64,000 nucleotides of DNA from Solirubrobacteraceae bacterium (lineage in GTDB: Bacteria > Actinomycetota > Thermoleophilia > Solirubrobacterales > Solirubrobacteraceae): contig JAEMQS010000011.1 in NCBI GenBank assembly GCA_016463765.1, forward strand, positions 1 to 64,000, in the 5' to 3' direction. This document shows, piece after piece, positions 28,179 through 36,862 of this stretch; position 1 is the stretch's first letter; the number at the start of each line of letters is the position of its first letter. Position numbers and translations under genes: made by a program. The notes beneath the pieces are model-generated. The model was not told the origin of the DNA and did not search any database. It was given only the letters and a program-made list of their open reading frames with translations.

Positions 28179-29282
28179 ATGCAGGTCACCGCAGCAGTTG
28201 TGAACGAACCCGAGGCGCCGTTCGTCTTCGAGCCGCTCGAACTGGAGGAGCCCCGCGCCGACGAGGTGCTCGTCCGCGTCGTCGCGTCGGGGGTGTGCCA
28301 CACCGACGACGTCTGCCGCAATCAGGGCATCCCCGTCCCGCTGCCCGTCGTCCTCGGGCACGAGGGATCAGGAGTCGTCGAGCGCGTTGGCGCGAACGTC
28401 ACCGACCTCGCGCCGGGCGACCACGTCGTCCTGAGCTGGGGCCGCGGGTGCGGCAGATGCGCGAACTGCCTGCGCGGCGACCAGGCCTACTGCGACGACA
28501 TGGGCCGCGTGTCGTTCGGCGGCACCCGTCTGACCGACGGCACCACGTCGCTGAGCCGCGACGGCGAGGACGTGCACTCGCACTTCATCGGCCAGTCCTC
28601 GTTCGCGACGTACGCCGTCGTGCCCGAGGCCCACGCGGTGAAGGTCGACGACGACGTGCCGCTCGAGCTGCTCGGCCCGCTCGGCTGCGGTGTGCTCACC
28701 GGCGCAGGCGCGGTGTTCGACGCGCTCGACGTCGAAGTCGGCAGCAAGATCCTGGTGACCGGGACAGGCGCGGTCGGCCTCAGCGCGATCATGGCGGCGA
28801 ACGTGCTCGGCTGCACCCCGATCATCGCGGTCGACACGAACCGCGAGCGGCTCGATCTCGCCCGCGAACTCGGTGCCACGCACACGCTGCACCCCGACGA
28901 CGGCGACCTCGCCGAGGCGCTCGCGGCCATCGCGCCGGGCGGCGTCGACAACGCGATCGAGACGACCGCGAACCCCGGCGTGCTCCGCACCGCACTGGAA
29001 GCCGTGCGCCTGCGCGGCACGTGCGCGTCGCTCGGTGCCGCGCCGATGGGCACCGAGCTGACGCTCGACGCGTTCTCCATCCTCCTCGGCCGCACGCTGC
29101 GCGGGGTCATCGTCGGCGACGGCGTGCCGTCGATCAGCATCCCGCGGCTCATCGGCCTCTACAAGGCCGGCCGCTTCCCGTTCGACCGGCTCGTGACGTT
29201 CTACGACTTCGAGGACCTCGACCAGGCGTTCCAGGACTCCGCCAGCGGCGTGACGATCAAGCCGATCGTGCGGATGGCCTGA
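28179..29282 (+). CDS. Zinc-dependent alcohol dehydrogenase (class III / aryl-alcohol type)
   Basis: A 367-aa medium-chain dehydrogenase. Catalytic zinc ligands C40 (SGVCHTDD) and H-E (GHEGSG) near 62; structural zinc cysteines in CGRCANCLRGDQAYC near 90-105; Rossmann motif GTGAVGLSA near 195 with VDTNRERL after it, whose Asp favours NAD. It oxidises an alcohol to an aldehyde in the cytoplasm. ATG 28179 follows the ribosome site GGGAGG; the nine codons upstream were excluded. Divergent from the secreted repeat protein with operator 3 between, so probably TetR-controlled. Convergent with the SMP-30 gene. Confidence 0.9.
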   Translation: MQVTAAVVNEPEAPFVFEPLELEEPRADEVLVRVVASGVCHTDDVCRNQGIPVPLPVVLGHEGSGVVERVGANVTDLAPGDHVVLSWGRGCGRCANCLRGDQAYCDDMGRVSFGGTRLTDGTTSLSRDGEDVHSHFIGQSSFATYAVVPEAHAVKVDDDVPLELLGPLGCGVLTGAGAVFDALDVEVGSKILVTGTGAVGLSAIMAANVLGCTPIIAVDTNRERLDLARELGATHTLHPDDGDLAEALAAIAPGGVDNAIETTANPGVLRTALEAVRLRGTCASLGAAPMGTELTLDAFSILLGRTLRGVIVGDGVPSISIPRLIGLYKAGRFPFDRLVTFYDFEDLDQAFQDSASGVTIKPIVRMA

Positions 29283-29307
29283 CCGTCACGGGACGCCGCT
29301 CCGCTGC

Positions 29308-30225
29308 CTACCCCGGCAGCGGGGCACCCGATCGGCCGACAGCGAGCCGTACGAGCCGCGCGGGCTCGGGCTCGTTCGCCACGACCCCGCCGTCGGTGAT
29401 GACGTAGAGCCCGTCGTCGCCGGGACGGAACGCGGTGGCGGTGCAGCCGGCGACGAGCTGCTCGGGCCCGCCGACGGTGCGAGTCTTCCCGTCGGAGTCG
29501 AGCCGCACGACCGTCGCCATGTGCGTCGCGCCGAACAGCGAGCCGTCGGCGGAGAACGCGAAGTCGTCGACCACGAGGTCCTCGGCCACGATCTCCGGCT
29601 CGCCGAGCGTGCCGTCGGCACGGATCGGCGAGCGGACGATGAGCGACTTCACCCAGTTCGACACGTACAGCCACCGGTCGAGCACCTTGATGCCGTTCGC
29701 GGCGGGCAGCGGGGTGTCGACGTCGAGCGGCCCCAGGAGCTCGTGGTGCAGCGCGACGGTGGCGGTGCCTGCGGCCAGGTCGACCTCCCACACCTGCGAG
29801 CTGATCGAGTCCGCGGCGTAGAACCGGTCGCCGCCCGCAGGGGTCAGCCCGTTGAGGAATCGCGCGCCGGGCGCGTCGACGATATGGGTGATCGCGCCAC
29901 GGGGCCGCAGCTGCCAGAAGCCGTCCTGCGCCTCAGGCGGGCGCGCCTCGAACATCGGCTGGCGGTGGCCGGCCAGCACCGCGGACCCATCCGCGGCGAA
30001 GGCGATGCCGGTCGGGTGAAAGCCCTCGGTCTTCGCCACGAGCTCCACGGCACCACCGGCAGCGGGGTCCACGCGGTAGACCTCGCCGCCGACATAGTGG
30101 GTGATCCAGAACGCCCCATCGGGCGCCGCGGCGAGGTTCTCCAGGAAAGTCATCTCCGGCCATTCGGCCACGACCTGGACCGGCACCAGCTCGGGGGCGG
30201 GCTCGGCGAACGACGGCAGCTGCAT
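29308..30225 (-). CDS. SMP-30/gluconolactonase-like beta-propeller
   Basis: A 305-aa six-bladed propeller of the SMP-30/gluconolactonase/strictosidine-synthase-like superfamily. Seen: LENLAAAPDGAFWITHY (metal-site Glu at the entry), FLNGLTPAGGDRFYAADS and VDDFAFSADGSLFGATH blade motifs. No signal peptide. Members open lactones or act on related cyclic esters. ATG 30225 has a purine-rich ribosome site (GGAGAGAG). It lies 35 bp downstream of the GntR regulator in the same direction, so both form an operon. A lactone intermediate in the neighbouring pathway is inferred. Confidence 0.75.
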   Translation of the reverse strand: MQLPSFAEPAPELVPVQVVAEWPEMTFLENLAAAPDGAFWITHYVGGEVYRVDPAAGGAVELVAKTEGFHPTGIAFAADGSAVLAGHRQPMFEARPPEAQDGFWQLRPRGAITHIVDAPGARFLNGLTPAGGDRFYAADSISSQVWEVDLAAGTATVALHHELLGPLDVDTPLPAANGIKVLDRWLYVSNWVKSLIVRSPIRADGTLGEPEIVAEDLVVDDFAFSADGSLFGATHMATVVRLDSDGKTRTVGGPEQLVAGCTATAFRPGDDGLYVITDGGVVANEPEPARLVRLAVGRSGAPLPG

Positions 30226-30260
30226 CTCTCTCTCCTTCGCGGGGAACGGCGGACTGGGTC

Positions 30261-31040
30261 CTAACCAGATGGCCCCGACCACCGCCCCGTCGCGAGGTCA
30301 AGGACCTCTTCGGGCAGCGGTTGATCAGGGCGGGTGAAGGCGCGGGTCCACTCGAGCGTCTCGTCGTCGGCGGTGGCCGCACGCAGGACGAGCTGCAGCA
30401 CGGGCGCATCGAGGCTGAGCCCGAGGTGGCGGGCGGCAGTGGGCGGGGCGCTCGTCGCCTGGACCGTCCGGTGGACGCGTGCGATCGGCACGCCCTCCGA
30501 GCGGAAGATCGAGACCATCGGCCGTGAGGCGAGGTCGTCGGCGGTGTGGCGCTCGCCGGTCTCCGGGAGCTGGACGTTGTGGAAGACGACGTGCGGCGTC
30601 CCACCGAACGTCGCGACACGCACGACCTGCCAGAGGTGGGTGCCCATCGGCACGCCGAACGCGCGGCACGCGGCGGCGGGTGCGATGTCCACGCCGCTGC
30701 GGACGACGTCGTAGCGCAGGGACTCCGCGTCGTCGGGCGGCGGAAAGAGCGGCGGGGTCGCGGGCGGATCCTCGTCCTCCGGCACGAAGACCGCGCGCGT
30801 CCCGCGGCCACGCTGGCGTTCGATCAGGCCTTCGCGTTGCAGGCGCTCGAGCGCGCCGCGCGAGGTGATGACGCTCACGCCGAAGCGCTCGCCCAGCTCG
30901 CGGTCCCCGGGGAAGTCGTTGCGATCGACCCACAGGCCGTCGACGATCTCGCTGCGCAGCTGCCGGTAGATCTGGACCTGCATGGGGGTGTCGGTGCTCA
31001 GGACGTCGGCGTCGCGGGCACGGCGTGAGGCGGGAGACAT
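30261..31040 (-). CDS. GntR-family regulator (HutC/FarR subfamily)
   Basis: A 259-aa regulator: N-terminal winged helix (residues 15-85, QIYRQLRSEIVDGLW...LGERFGVSVITSRGALERLQREGLI) and a C-terminal UTRA effector domain (from about 105). UTRA domains bind small ligands, often pathway intermediates. It is divergent from the operon at 31125-35779 and leads the SMP-30 gene, so it probably controls both through the short AT-rich gap at 31041-31124. Confidence 0.9.
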   Translation of the reverse strand: MSPASRRARDADVLSTDTPMQVQIYRQLRSEIVDGLWVDRNDFPGDRELGERFGVSVITSRGALERLQREGLIERQRGRGTRAVFVPEDEDPPATPPLFPPPDDAESLRYDVVRSGVDIAPAAACRAFGVPMGTHLWQVVRVATFGGTPHVVFHNVQLPETGERHTADDLASRPMVSIFRSEGVPIARVHRTVQATSAPPTAARHLGLSLDAPVLQLVLRAATADDETLEWTRAFTRPDQPLPEEVLDLATGRWSGPSG

Positions 31041-31098
31041 CGGGGGATCGTCGCAGCGAATGCGGCGCGGACCGGGGGTGGCAGCTGGCGACCTCACG

Positions 31099-31120
31099 TT
31101 GTCATGTGTATATATGAATA
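31099..31120. promoter_or_regulatory. AT-rich promoter/operator between gntR and the hydrolase operon
   Basis: A 22-bp stretch with TTGTCA and then TGTATATATGAATA in otherwise very GC-rich DNA, ending 4 bp before the ATG at 31125. It probably holds the promoter and GntR site; a -10-like TATATG 8 bp before the ATG would allow a leaderless message. No confident dyad was assigned. Confidence 0.4.
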
Positions 31121-31124
31121 AGAG

Positions 31125-32414
31125 ATGGCAGGCAACGTGCAACTCCCCGAGCTCTTCGTCACGCCCGACCGGCGCATCCCGAGGGCCTTCAACGCGTACG
31201 ACCCGGCGCTGCTTCCCGTCGGGACGGTCCGCGAGCCGATCGACATCACGGCGAGCGACGGCGCGTTCAGCCTCGGGATCCTGCACCTGCCGCCAACCCC
31301 ACGGGGCTCGATGTGCGCGATGTTCATGCACCCGCGCACGCAGCAGACCCGGCCGTACCTCGCCCCGTATCTGCTCGACGCGGGCATCGCGGTGTGGGGC
31401 CAGCACAGCCGCCACGTCAACAACGACACCGACATGACGCACGAGGAGGTCCTCCTCGACGTCGCCGCCGGCATGCGGATGCTCCGCGACCGCGGCTTCG
31501 AGCAGATCGTCCTCATCGGGAACAGCGGCGGCGGCTCACTGCTCGGCAGCTACCAGTGGCAGGCGACCGCCGCCCCCGACCTGCGCATGACGACCGACCC
31601 AGCGGGCGGGCCGACCGGGTTCGCGGGCGAGGACATGCCGCCCGCCGACCTCTTCGTCGCCCTCGCCGCGCACCAGGGCGAGGGCCTCGTGCTCCTCGAT
31701 GCGCTCGACGCCGCGATCGTCGACGAGCACGACCCGATCGCCGTCGACCCTGCGCTCGACCTCTTCTCGCCCGCCAACGGCTACCGCCCGTTCCCGCAGG
31801 AGAGCCGGTACGACCCGGCGTTCATCGACCGGTACCGCGCGGCGCAGCGCGCCCGGTGCGCCCGGATCGACGCACTTGCCCGCACCGCGCTGGCCGACTA
31901 CGCCGACGCGCGCGCCTCGTCGGACGCGTCCGACCTCACCACGCCCTGGGCGCGCCGCGCGACGGCGCTCCCGTACCTCGTCGTCTACGGGACATGCGCG
32001 AACCCCGCGAACCTCGATCTCTCGATCGACCCGAGCGACCGGCCCGTCGGCTCCCTCTTCGCCAACGGCAACCCGTTCAGCGGCAACTCCGCGCCGGGCG
32101 GCCTCGCGCGCGTCGTCACCCCTCGGGCCTGGCTCTCGACCTGGAGCGGGCTGGCCTCGCGCTGCGAGCTGACCTACGCCATCGAGCACCTCGACGTGCC
32201 GACGCTCTTCGTCTACCCCGAAGCCGACGAGGTGATCTTCCCCCGCAGCCAGGAGGACCTCGTCGCCCGCTGCCCGGCGGACGACTTGGAGATGGAGCGC
32301 CTGCCGCACGCCCTGCACTACCTGGGGATGGCGCCCGGCGCGCCGGACCCGTACGACCCGCGCGCCGCCGCCGGCGAGATCGTCGCAGCGTGGCTGACCG
32401 CGCGCATGGCCTGA
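31125..32414 (+). CDS. Alpha/beta hydrolase of unknown substrate
   Basis: A 429-aa cytoplasmic serine hydrolase. Nucleophile elbow IGNSGGGSLLG near 130, acid in VYPEADEVIFP near 365 and catalytic His in LPHALHYLG near 390. It has a large insertion (about 165-300) between core strands that should form a substrate lid. First gene of a tight operon with the cupin dioxygenase, CoA-transferase and HMG-CoA-lyase-like genes (20-bp gap, then overlaps), so it probably cleaves an ester or C-C bond in that pathway. Confidence 0.75.
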   Translation: MAGNVQLPELFVTPDRRIPRAFNAYDPALLPVGTVREPIDITASDGAFSLGILHLPPTPRGSMCAMFMHPRTQQTRPYLAPYLLDAGIAVWGQHSRHVNNDTDMTHEEVLLDVAAGMRMLRDRGFEQIVLIGNSGGGSLLGSYQWQATAAPDLRMTTDPAGGPTGFAGEDMPPADLFVALAAHQGEGLVLLDALDAAIVDEHDPIAVDPALDLFSPANGYRPFPQESRYDPAFIDRYRAAQRARCARIDALARTALADYADARASSDASDLTTPWARRATALPYLVVYGTCANPANLDLSIDPSDRPVGSLFANGNPFSGNSAPGGLARVVTPRAWLSTWSGLASRCELTYAIEHLDVPTLFVYPEADEVIFPRSQEDLVARCPADDLEMERLPHALHYLGMAPGAPDPYDPRAAAGEIVAAWLTARMA

Positions 32415-32433
32415 CCACGAACTGGAGGTCGCA

Positions 32434-33645
32434 ATGCCGTACTACCGCCGCGTCGGGCAGGTCCCGAAGAAGCGCCACACCACCTTCCGGCAGCCCGACG
32501 GGGGCCTGTTCCACGAGGAGATGATGGGCGCGGAGGGCTTCTCGTCGGACTGCAGCCTGCTCTACCACCTGCACCCGCCGACGACGCTGACCGACGTGCA
32601 GTCCTGGGAGCCCGAGGCGCTGGCCCTGGAGCCGAACGCTCCTGCGCGGCCCCGGCACTTCCGCCCGTCCGACCTGGAGGGCGACGGGCTGTTCGGCGAG
32701 GACGCAGTGCTCGGCCGCCGCCTCGTGGCGGGCAACGACGACGTCGAGATCTTCTGGGCGGCGCCGACCACGACGAGCCCGCTGTACCGCAACGCCATGG
32801 GCGACGAGGTCACCTTCGTGGTGTCCGGGCGCGCGCGGGTGGAGACGGTGTTCGGCGTGCTGGAGGTCGAGCGCGGCGACTACGTCCACATCCCGACGAC
32901 GACGACCCATCGGTGGATCCCCCTGGAGGGCGACGACCCACTGCGGCTGCTCATCACCGCCGCGCGCGGGCACATCACCCCGCCCGCAAAGTACCTCTCC
33001 AAGCGCGGCCAGTTCCTCGAGCACGCGCCGTACTGCGAGCGCGACCTGCGGGTACCGGCCACGACGTTCCTCGCCGACGGCGGCGAGGTCGACGTCTATG
33101 TCCGACACCGCGAGGGCAGCGCGGTCCTCACCTTCGCCCACCACCCGTTCGATGTCGTCGGCTGGGACGGGTGCCTGTACCCGTATGCGTTCAGCATCCA
33201 CGACTTCGAGCCGGTCGTCGGCGCCATCCTCCAGCCCCCGCCGACCTACCAGACGTTCCAGGGGCCGAACTTCGTCATGTGCTCGTTCGTGCCGCACATG
33301 CTCGAGTTCCACCCCGAGGCGATCCCCGTGCCGTACAACCACGGCAACGTCGACTCCGACGAGCTCATGTTCTACTGGAACGGCAACTTCAGCAGCCGGG
33401 GCAAGACGTCGGGCATCCAGCAGTACTCCATGAGCGTGCACCCGACCGGCTGGTCGCACGGACCGCATCCCGGCGCAGTCGAGGGAGCGCTCGACCTCGT
33501 CGAGTCCGGCGTGAGCTTCGTCGACGAGACGGCGGTGATGATCGACACGTTCAAGCCCATGCGCTTCGGCTGCGCGGCGCTCGACTCGGACCAGCCCGAC
33601 TACTACCGCACGTGGTTTCAGCCGGTGTCGGGGAGCGCAGCGTGA
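32434..33645 (+). CDS. Homogentisate 1,2-dioxygenase-like cupin
   Basis: A 403-aa protein of the homogentisate dioxygenase (HmgA) superfamily, Fe(II) cupins that open an aromatic ring. Seen: N-terminal domain opening YYRRVGQVPKKRHTTFR, jelly-roll with NAMGDEVTFVVSG near 122, iron-ligand region YNHGNVDSDELMFYW near 300 and SVHPTGWSHGPHPG near 333-346. In mammalian enzyme terms these carry His-Glu and His ligands; here the carboxylate position reads DSDE. It is shorter than classical HmgA (about 440 aa) and no maleylacetoacetate isomerase or fumarylacetoacetase is near, so the ring substrate may not be homogentisate. Stop overlaps the CoA-transferase GTG by 4 bp. Confidence 0.77.
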   Translation: MPYYRRVGQVPKKRHTTFRQPDGGLFHEEMMGAEGFSSDCSLLYHLHPPTTLTDVQSWEPEALALEPNAPARPRHFRPSDLEGDGLFGEDAVLGRRLVAGNDDVEIFWAAPTTTSPLYRNAMGDEVTFVVSGRARVETVFGVLEVERGDYVHIPTTTTHRWIPLEGDDPLRLLITAARGHITPPAKYLSKRGQFLEHAPYCERDLRVPATTFLADGGEVDVYVRHREGSAVLTFAHHPFDVVGWDGCLYPYAFSIHDFEPVVGAILQPPPTYQTFQGPNFVMCSFVPHMLEFHPEAIPVPYNHGNVDSDELMFYWNGNFSSRGKTSGIQQYSMSVHPTGWSHGPHPGAVEGALDLVESGVSFVDETAVMIDTFKPMRFGCAALDSDQPDYYRTWFQPVSGSAA

Positions 33646-34841
33646 GCGGGCCGCTCGCCGGCATCCGGCTCATCGAGATCGGCTCACTGCTCGCCGGCCC
33701 CTTCGCGGGCCGCCTGGCGGCGGATATGGGCGCCACGGTCGTGAAGATCGAAACGCCCGACCGGCTCGACCCGATGCGCACCTGGGGCCACGGCACGAAG
33801 AACGGCCGCGCGCTGTGGTGGCCGGTGCTGACCCGCAACAAGCACTGCGTGACGCTGAACCTCCGTGACCCCGAGGGGAAGGAGCTGTTCCTCGAGCTCG
33901 TGCGCGAGAGCGACGCGATCATCGAGAACTTCCGCCCCGGCACGCTCGACCGCTGGAACCTGTCGTACGACCGGTTGCGCGAGGCGAACCCGCGCATCGT
34001 CGTCGTCCGCGTCTCGGGCTACGGGCAGACCGGCCCCTACGCCGACCGCCCGGGTTTCGCGTCCGTCGGCGAGGCGATGAGCGGCATGCGCCACCTCAAC
34101 GGCGAGCCCGGCGAGATCCCGCCGCGCATGGGCATCTCGCTGGGCGACTCGCTCGCCGGGATGTACGCGCTCCAGGGCCTGCTCGCCGCGCTCTATCAGC
34201 GTGACGCGCTGGGCGGAGAGGGCCAGGAGGTCGACGTCTCGATCCTCGAGTCGTGCTTCAGCCTGATGGAGAGCATCGCGCCCGAGTACGACGCGCTCGG
34301 CCTCGTGCGTCAACCCACCGGACCGCGGCTCGAGGGCATCGCGCCCTCGAACGTCTACCGCGCCGGGGACGGCAAGCTCATGGTCATCGCCGCGAACAAG
34401 GACACGCTCTTCCGGCGGCTCTGTGAGGCGATGGGCCGCCCGGAGCTGGCCGACGACCCGCGGTACGCCGACCACCAGGCGCGCGGCGAGCACCAGGACG
34501 AGCTCGACGCCGAGGTCGCCGCGTGGGCGGCGCGGCACACCGCCGAGGAGATCGACACGCTGCTCTCACGCTCGGGCGTCGTCTGCGGGCCGATCGCCAC
34601 GATCGCCGACGTCTTCCGCGATCCCCAGGTCCGTGCGCGCGAGATGCTCGTCCCTCATGACGATCCCGAGATCGGGACGTTCCTCGGGCCGGGCGTGACC
34701 CCGCACTTCTCCGCGACCCCGAGCAGCGTCCGCTGGAGCGGGCCGTGGGAGCCGGGTGTCCACAACCCCGAGGTGTTCGGGAGCCTGCTCGACCGCGACG
34801 ACGAGACGCTCTCCGACCTGGCCGAGCGGGGGGTCATCTGA
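33642..34841 (+). CDS. CaiB/BaiF-family (class III) CoA-transferase
   Basis: A 399-aa CoA-transferase that moves CoA between carboxylic acids. The N-terminus LAGIRLIEIGSLLAGPFAGRLAADMGA and DLRDPEGKELFLELVRESDAIIENFRPGT segments are typical; the catalytic Asp lies in the MGISLGDSLAGMYALQG region near 170. GTG 33642 overlaps the preceding stop (GTGA), and the protein's TGA overlaps the ATG of the next gene, so coupling is strong on both sides. An upstream extension of the open frame was rejected. It probably activates the acid produced by the upstream dioxygenase/hydrolase. Acid and donor unknown. Confidence 0.9.
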   Translation: MSGPLAGIRLIEIGSLLAGPFAGRLAADMGATVVKIETPDRLDPMRTWGHGTKNGRALWWPVLTRNKHCVTLNLRDPEGKELFLELVRESDAIIENFRPGTLDRWNLSYDRLREANPRIVVVRVSGYGQTGPYADRPGFASVGEAMSGMRHLNGEPGEIPPRMGISLGDSLAGMYALQGLLAALYQRDALGGEGQEVDVSILESCFSLMESIAPEYDALGLVRQPTGPRLEGIAPSNVYRAGDGKLMVIAANKDTLFRRLCEAMGRPELADDPRYADHQARGEHQDELDAEVAAWAARHTAEEIDTLLSRSGVVCGPIATIADVFRDPQVRAREMLVPHDDPEIGTFLGPGVTPHFSATPSSVRWSGPWEPGVHNPEVFGSLLDRDDETLSDLAERGVI

Positions 34842-35779
34842 TGATCGAGATCGTCGAGGTCGGCCCCCGCGACGGGCTCCAGAACGCACCCCGGACGTTC
34901 GCGCCCGCGCTGCGCGCCGAGCTGTGCATGCGGGCCGCGGCGAGCGGGATCCGGCGCGTGGAGGCGGTGAGCTTCGTGCACCCCGATCGCGTCCCGCAGA
35001 TGGCCGGGGCCGAAGCGGTGGTCTGCGGGATCGATATCGAGACGCCCATCCTTCCGATCGGCCTCGTGCTCAACGAGCGCGGCCTCGACCGACTGCTCGA
35101 CATCGGCATGCACGAGGCGCGCATCGTCGTCGCGGCCTCCGATGCCTTCAGCCGCCGGAACGTCGGCACCTCCACCGAAGACGCGCTCACGTCGGCGCTC
35201 CGCATGATCAGCCGCGTGCGCGAACTCGGAGTCCGCGCCGGCGGCGTCATCGCGACCGCGTTCGGCTGTCCGTTCTCCGGCGATGTCCCGCTGCGGGACA
35301 CGCTCGCCGTCGCCGAGAAGCTTGCCGAGGCGGGCGCCGACGAGCTGGTCTTCGCCGACACGATCGGCGTCGCCGCACCGCGGGAGATCCGTGACGTGCT
35401 CATGGGCGCCAGACCGCTCGGCCTCCCGGTCGGCCTGCACCTCCACAACACGCGCAACACGGGGTACGCGAACGCGGTGGCGGCCGTCGAGGGTGGTGCC
35501 ACCTCACTGGACGCGGCGATCGGCGGACTGGGCGGGTGCCCGTTCGCGCCGGGGGCCACCGGCAACGTCGCGACCGAGGACCTCGTGTACCTGCTCGAGC
35601 GGGAGGGGATCACCACCGGCGTGAACCTGGACAGCCTCGTCGAGACCGCACAGTGGCTGCATGAGCAGACCGGCCTGACGCTCCCCGGGCAGGTCCACGC
35701 CGTCCCCCGGTTCACGGGGAGTCCGGCGGCTGGACGTTCGTCCGACCCGGCGGTGGCTGGTCAGGCTCCGTGCCCATGA
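34841..35779 (+). CDS. Hydroxymethylglutaryl-CoA lyase-like enzyme
   Basis: A 312-aa TIM-barrel lyase. Seen: EVGPRDGLQN at the N-terminus (catalytic Arg-Asp), metal-site HLHNTRNTGYAN near 200 and the active-site loop GGLGGCPFAPGATGNVATED near 225-245 with its Cys. True HMG-CoA lyases split HMG-CoA to acetyl-CoA and acetoacetate in leucine and acyclic-terpenoid breakdown; related enzymes split other 3-hydroxyacyl-CoAs. The ATG overlaps the CoA-transferase stop. An acetoacetyl-CoA synthetase lies 1.9 kb downstream, which fits acetoacetate as product. Confidence 0.85.
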   Translation: MIEIVEVGPRDGLQNAPRTFAPALRAELCMRAAASGIRRVEAVSFVHPDRVPQMAGAEAVVCGIDIETPILPIGLVLNERGLDRLLDIGMHEARIVVAASDAFSRRNVGTSTEDALTSALRMISRVRELGVRAGGVIATAFGCPFSGDVPLRDTLAVAEKLAEAGADELVFADTIGVAAPREIRDVLMGARPLGLPVGLHLHNTRNTGYANAVAAVEGGATSLDAAIGGLGGCPFAPGATGNVATEDLVYLLEREGITTGVNLDSLVETAQWLHEQTGLTLPGQVHAVPRFTGSPAAGRSSDPAVAGQAPCP

Positions 35780-35796
35780 GGTCGATAGCACGTTGA

Positions 35797-36858
35797 ATGC
35801 GTGCAGCGCACCCACCCCACGACTCGGCTGAGGCCGCGCGGCTGCGCATGGTCGAGAACGAAGCGCGCCTGCGGCCGGTCCTCGGTGTCCTGGCGGTGTT
35901 CGGCGCCTTCGCCGCGGCAGCCGCGCTGTTCGTCCTGCCGCCCCGGACGGTCGCGATCGCCGCGTGCGCCGCCGTCGCGCTGGCCGTCGTCAGCACCTGG
36001 ACGCAGCGTCGCCTCAGGCGATCGCAGCATCCCACGCGCTGGCTCGTCGCCGAGCACCTCACCGGGACGACAGCACTTGCCGGGCTCCTCGTGCTGACCG
36101 GAGGCCTCGAGAGCCCGCTCGTCGGCCTCATGGCCCTCGCGACCGTGATGGCGGGCGCGCGCTTCGCAGGACGGACGCTTTGGGCCACCACGGCCGTGAG
36201 CGGCGTGCTGCTGTTCGGGGGCTGCCTTATCGCCAATCCGCGGATGCTGCTCGACGAGCCGGCCACGGTGTACCTCTGGATCGCGACGCTCGTCGGCGTG
36301 ACCGGGATCGCGACGATCCTGTCGCACTCCGAGCGCGCGGCCCGCGCGGATGCCGTCCTCGATGTCCTGACCGGACTGCTGAACCGCAAGGCGCTCAGCC
36401 GCCGGGCCCTGGAACTGGAGAGCCAGGCCCGCGTGACCGGCCTGCCGGTCAGCGTCGTCGCCTGCGACCTCGACGGCTTCAAGGCCATCAACGACAGCGC
36501 AGGCCACGACGCCGGGGACGCGGCGCTCCAAGACGTCGCGTACGCGATGCGCAAAGCACTGCGCGGTTTCGACCTCATCTATCGGGTCGGCGGCGACGAG
36601 TTCATCGTCCTGCTCCCGGGCGCGGAGGCCCCCGAGGCGGTCGAGTTGGCCGAGCGACTCCGCGCGGCGGTCGACGACCTCGACGGGATCGCCGCGACCG
36701 TGACGCTCTCACTCGGTGTTGCGACGCAGACGGACGGGACCTTCCTGCTCAGCGAGATCACCGCCCAGGCCGACGAGGCGCTCTACGGCGCCAAGCGAGG
36801 AGGGCGCAACCGCGTGGTCGTCGCCGGGGACGACCACGCGCTGCACCTCACCGCCTAG
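35797..36858 (+). CDS. Membrane diguanylate cyclase (GGDEF domain), second copy
   Basis: A 353-aa protein with six hydrophobic segments in residues 25-180 and a GGDEF domain from about 187 (LDVLTGLLNRKALSRRA). The active site is RVGGDEFIVLLP with CDLDGFKAINDSAGHDAGD intact, so cyclase activity is likely. The membrane part does not closely resemble that of the copy at 8929 by eye. It lies 17 bp past the lyase gene and may be read from the same transcript by proximity, although it has no obvious metabolic link. Confidence 0.87.
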   Translation: MRAAHPPHDSAEAARLRMVENEARLRPVLGVLAVFGAFAAAAALFVLPPRTVAIAACAAVALAVVSTWTQRRLRRSQHPTRWLVAEHLTGTTALAGLLVLTGGLESPLVGLMALATVMAGARFAGRTLWATTAVSGVLLFGGCLIANPRMLLDEPATVYLWIATLVGVTGIATILSHSERAARADAVLDVLTGLLNRKALSRRALELESQARVTGLPVSVVACDLDGFKAINDSAGHDAGDAALQDVAYAMRKALRGFDLIYRVGGDEFIVLLPGAEAPEAVELAERLRAAVDDLDGIAATVTLSLGVATQTDGTFLLSEITAQADEALYGAKRGGRNRVVVAGDDHALHLTA

Positions 36859-36862
36859 TCCG

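Noticed and set aside
32913..33641. Upstream extension of the CoA-transferase frame
   Set aside because: It overlaps the cupin gene in another frame; the GTG at 33642 starts the conserved domain and overlaps the preceding stop.
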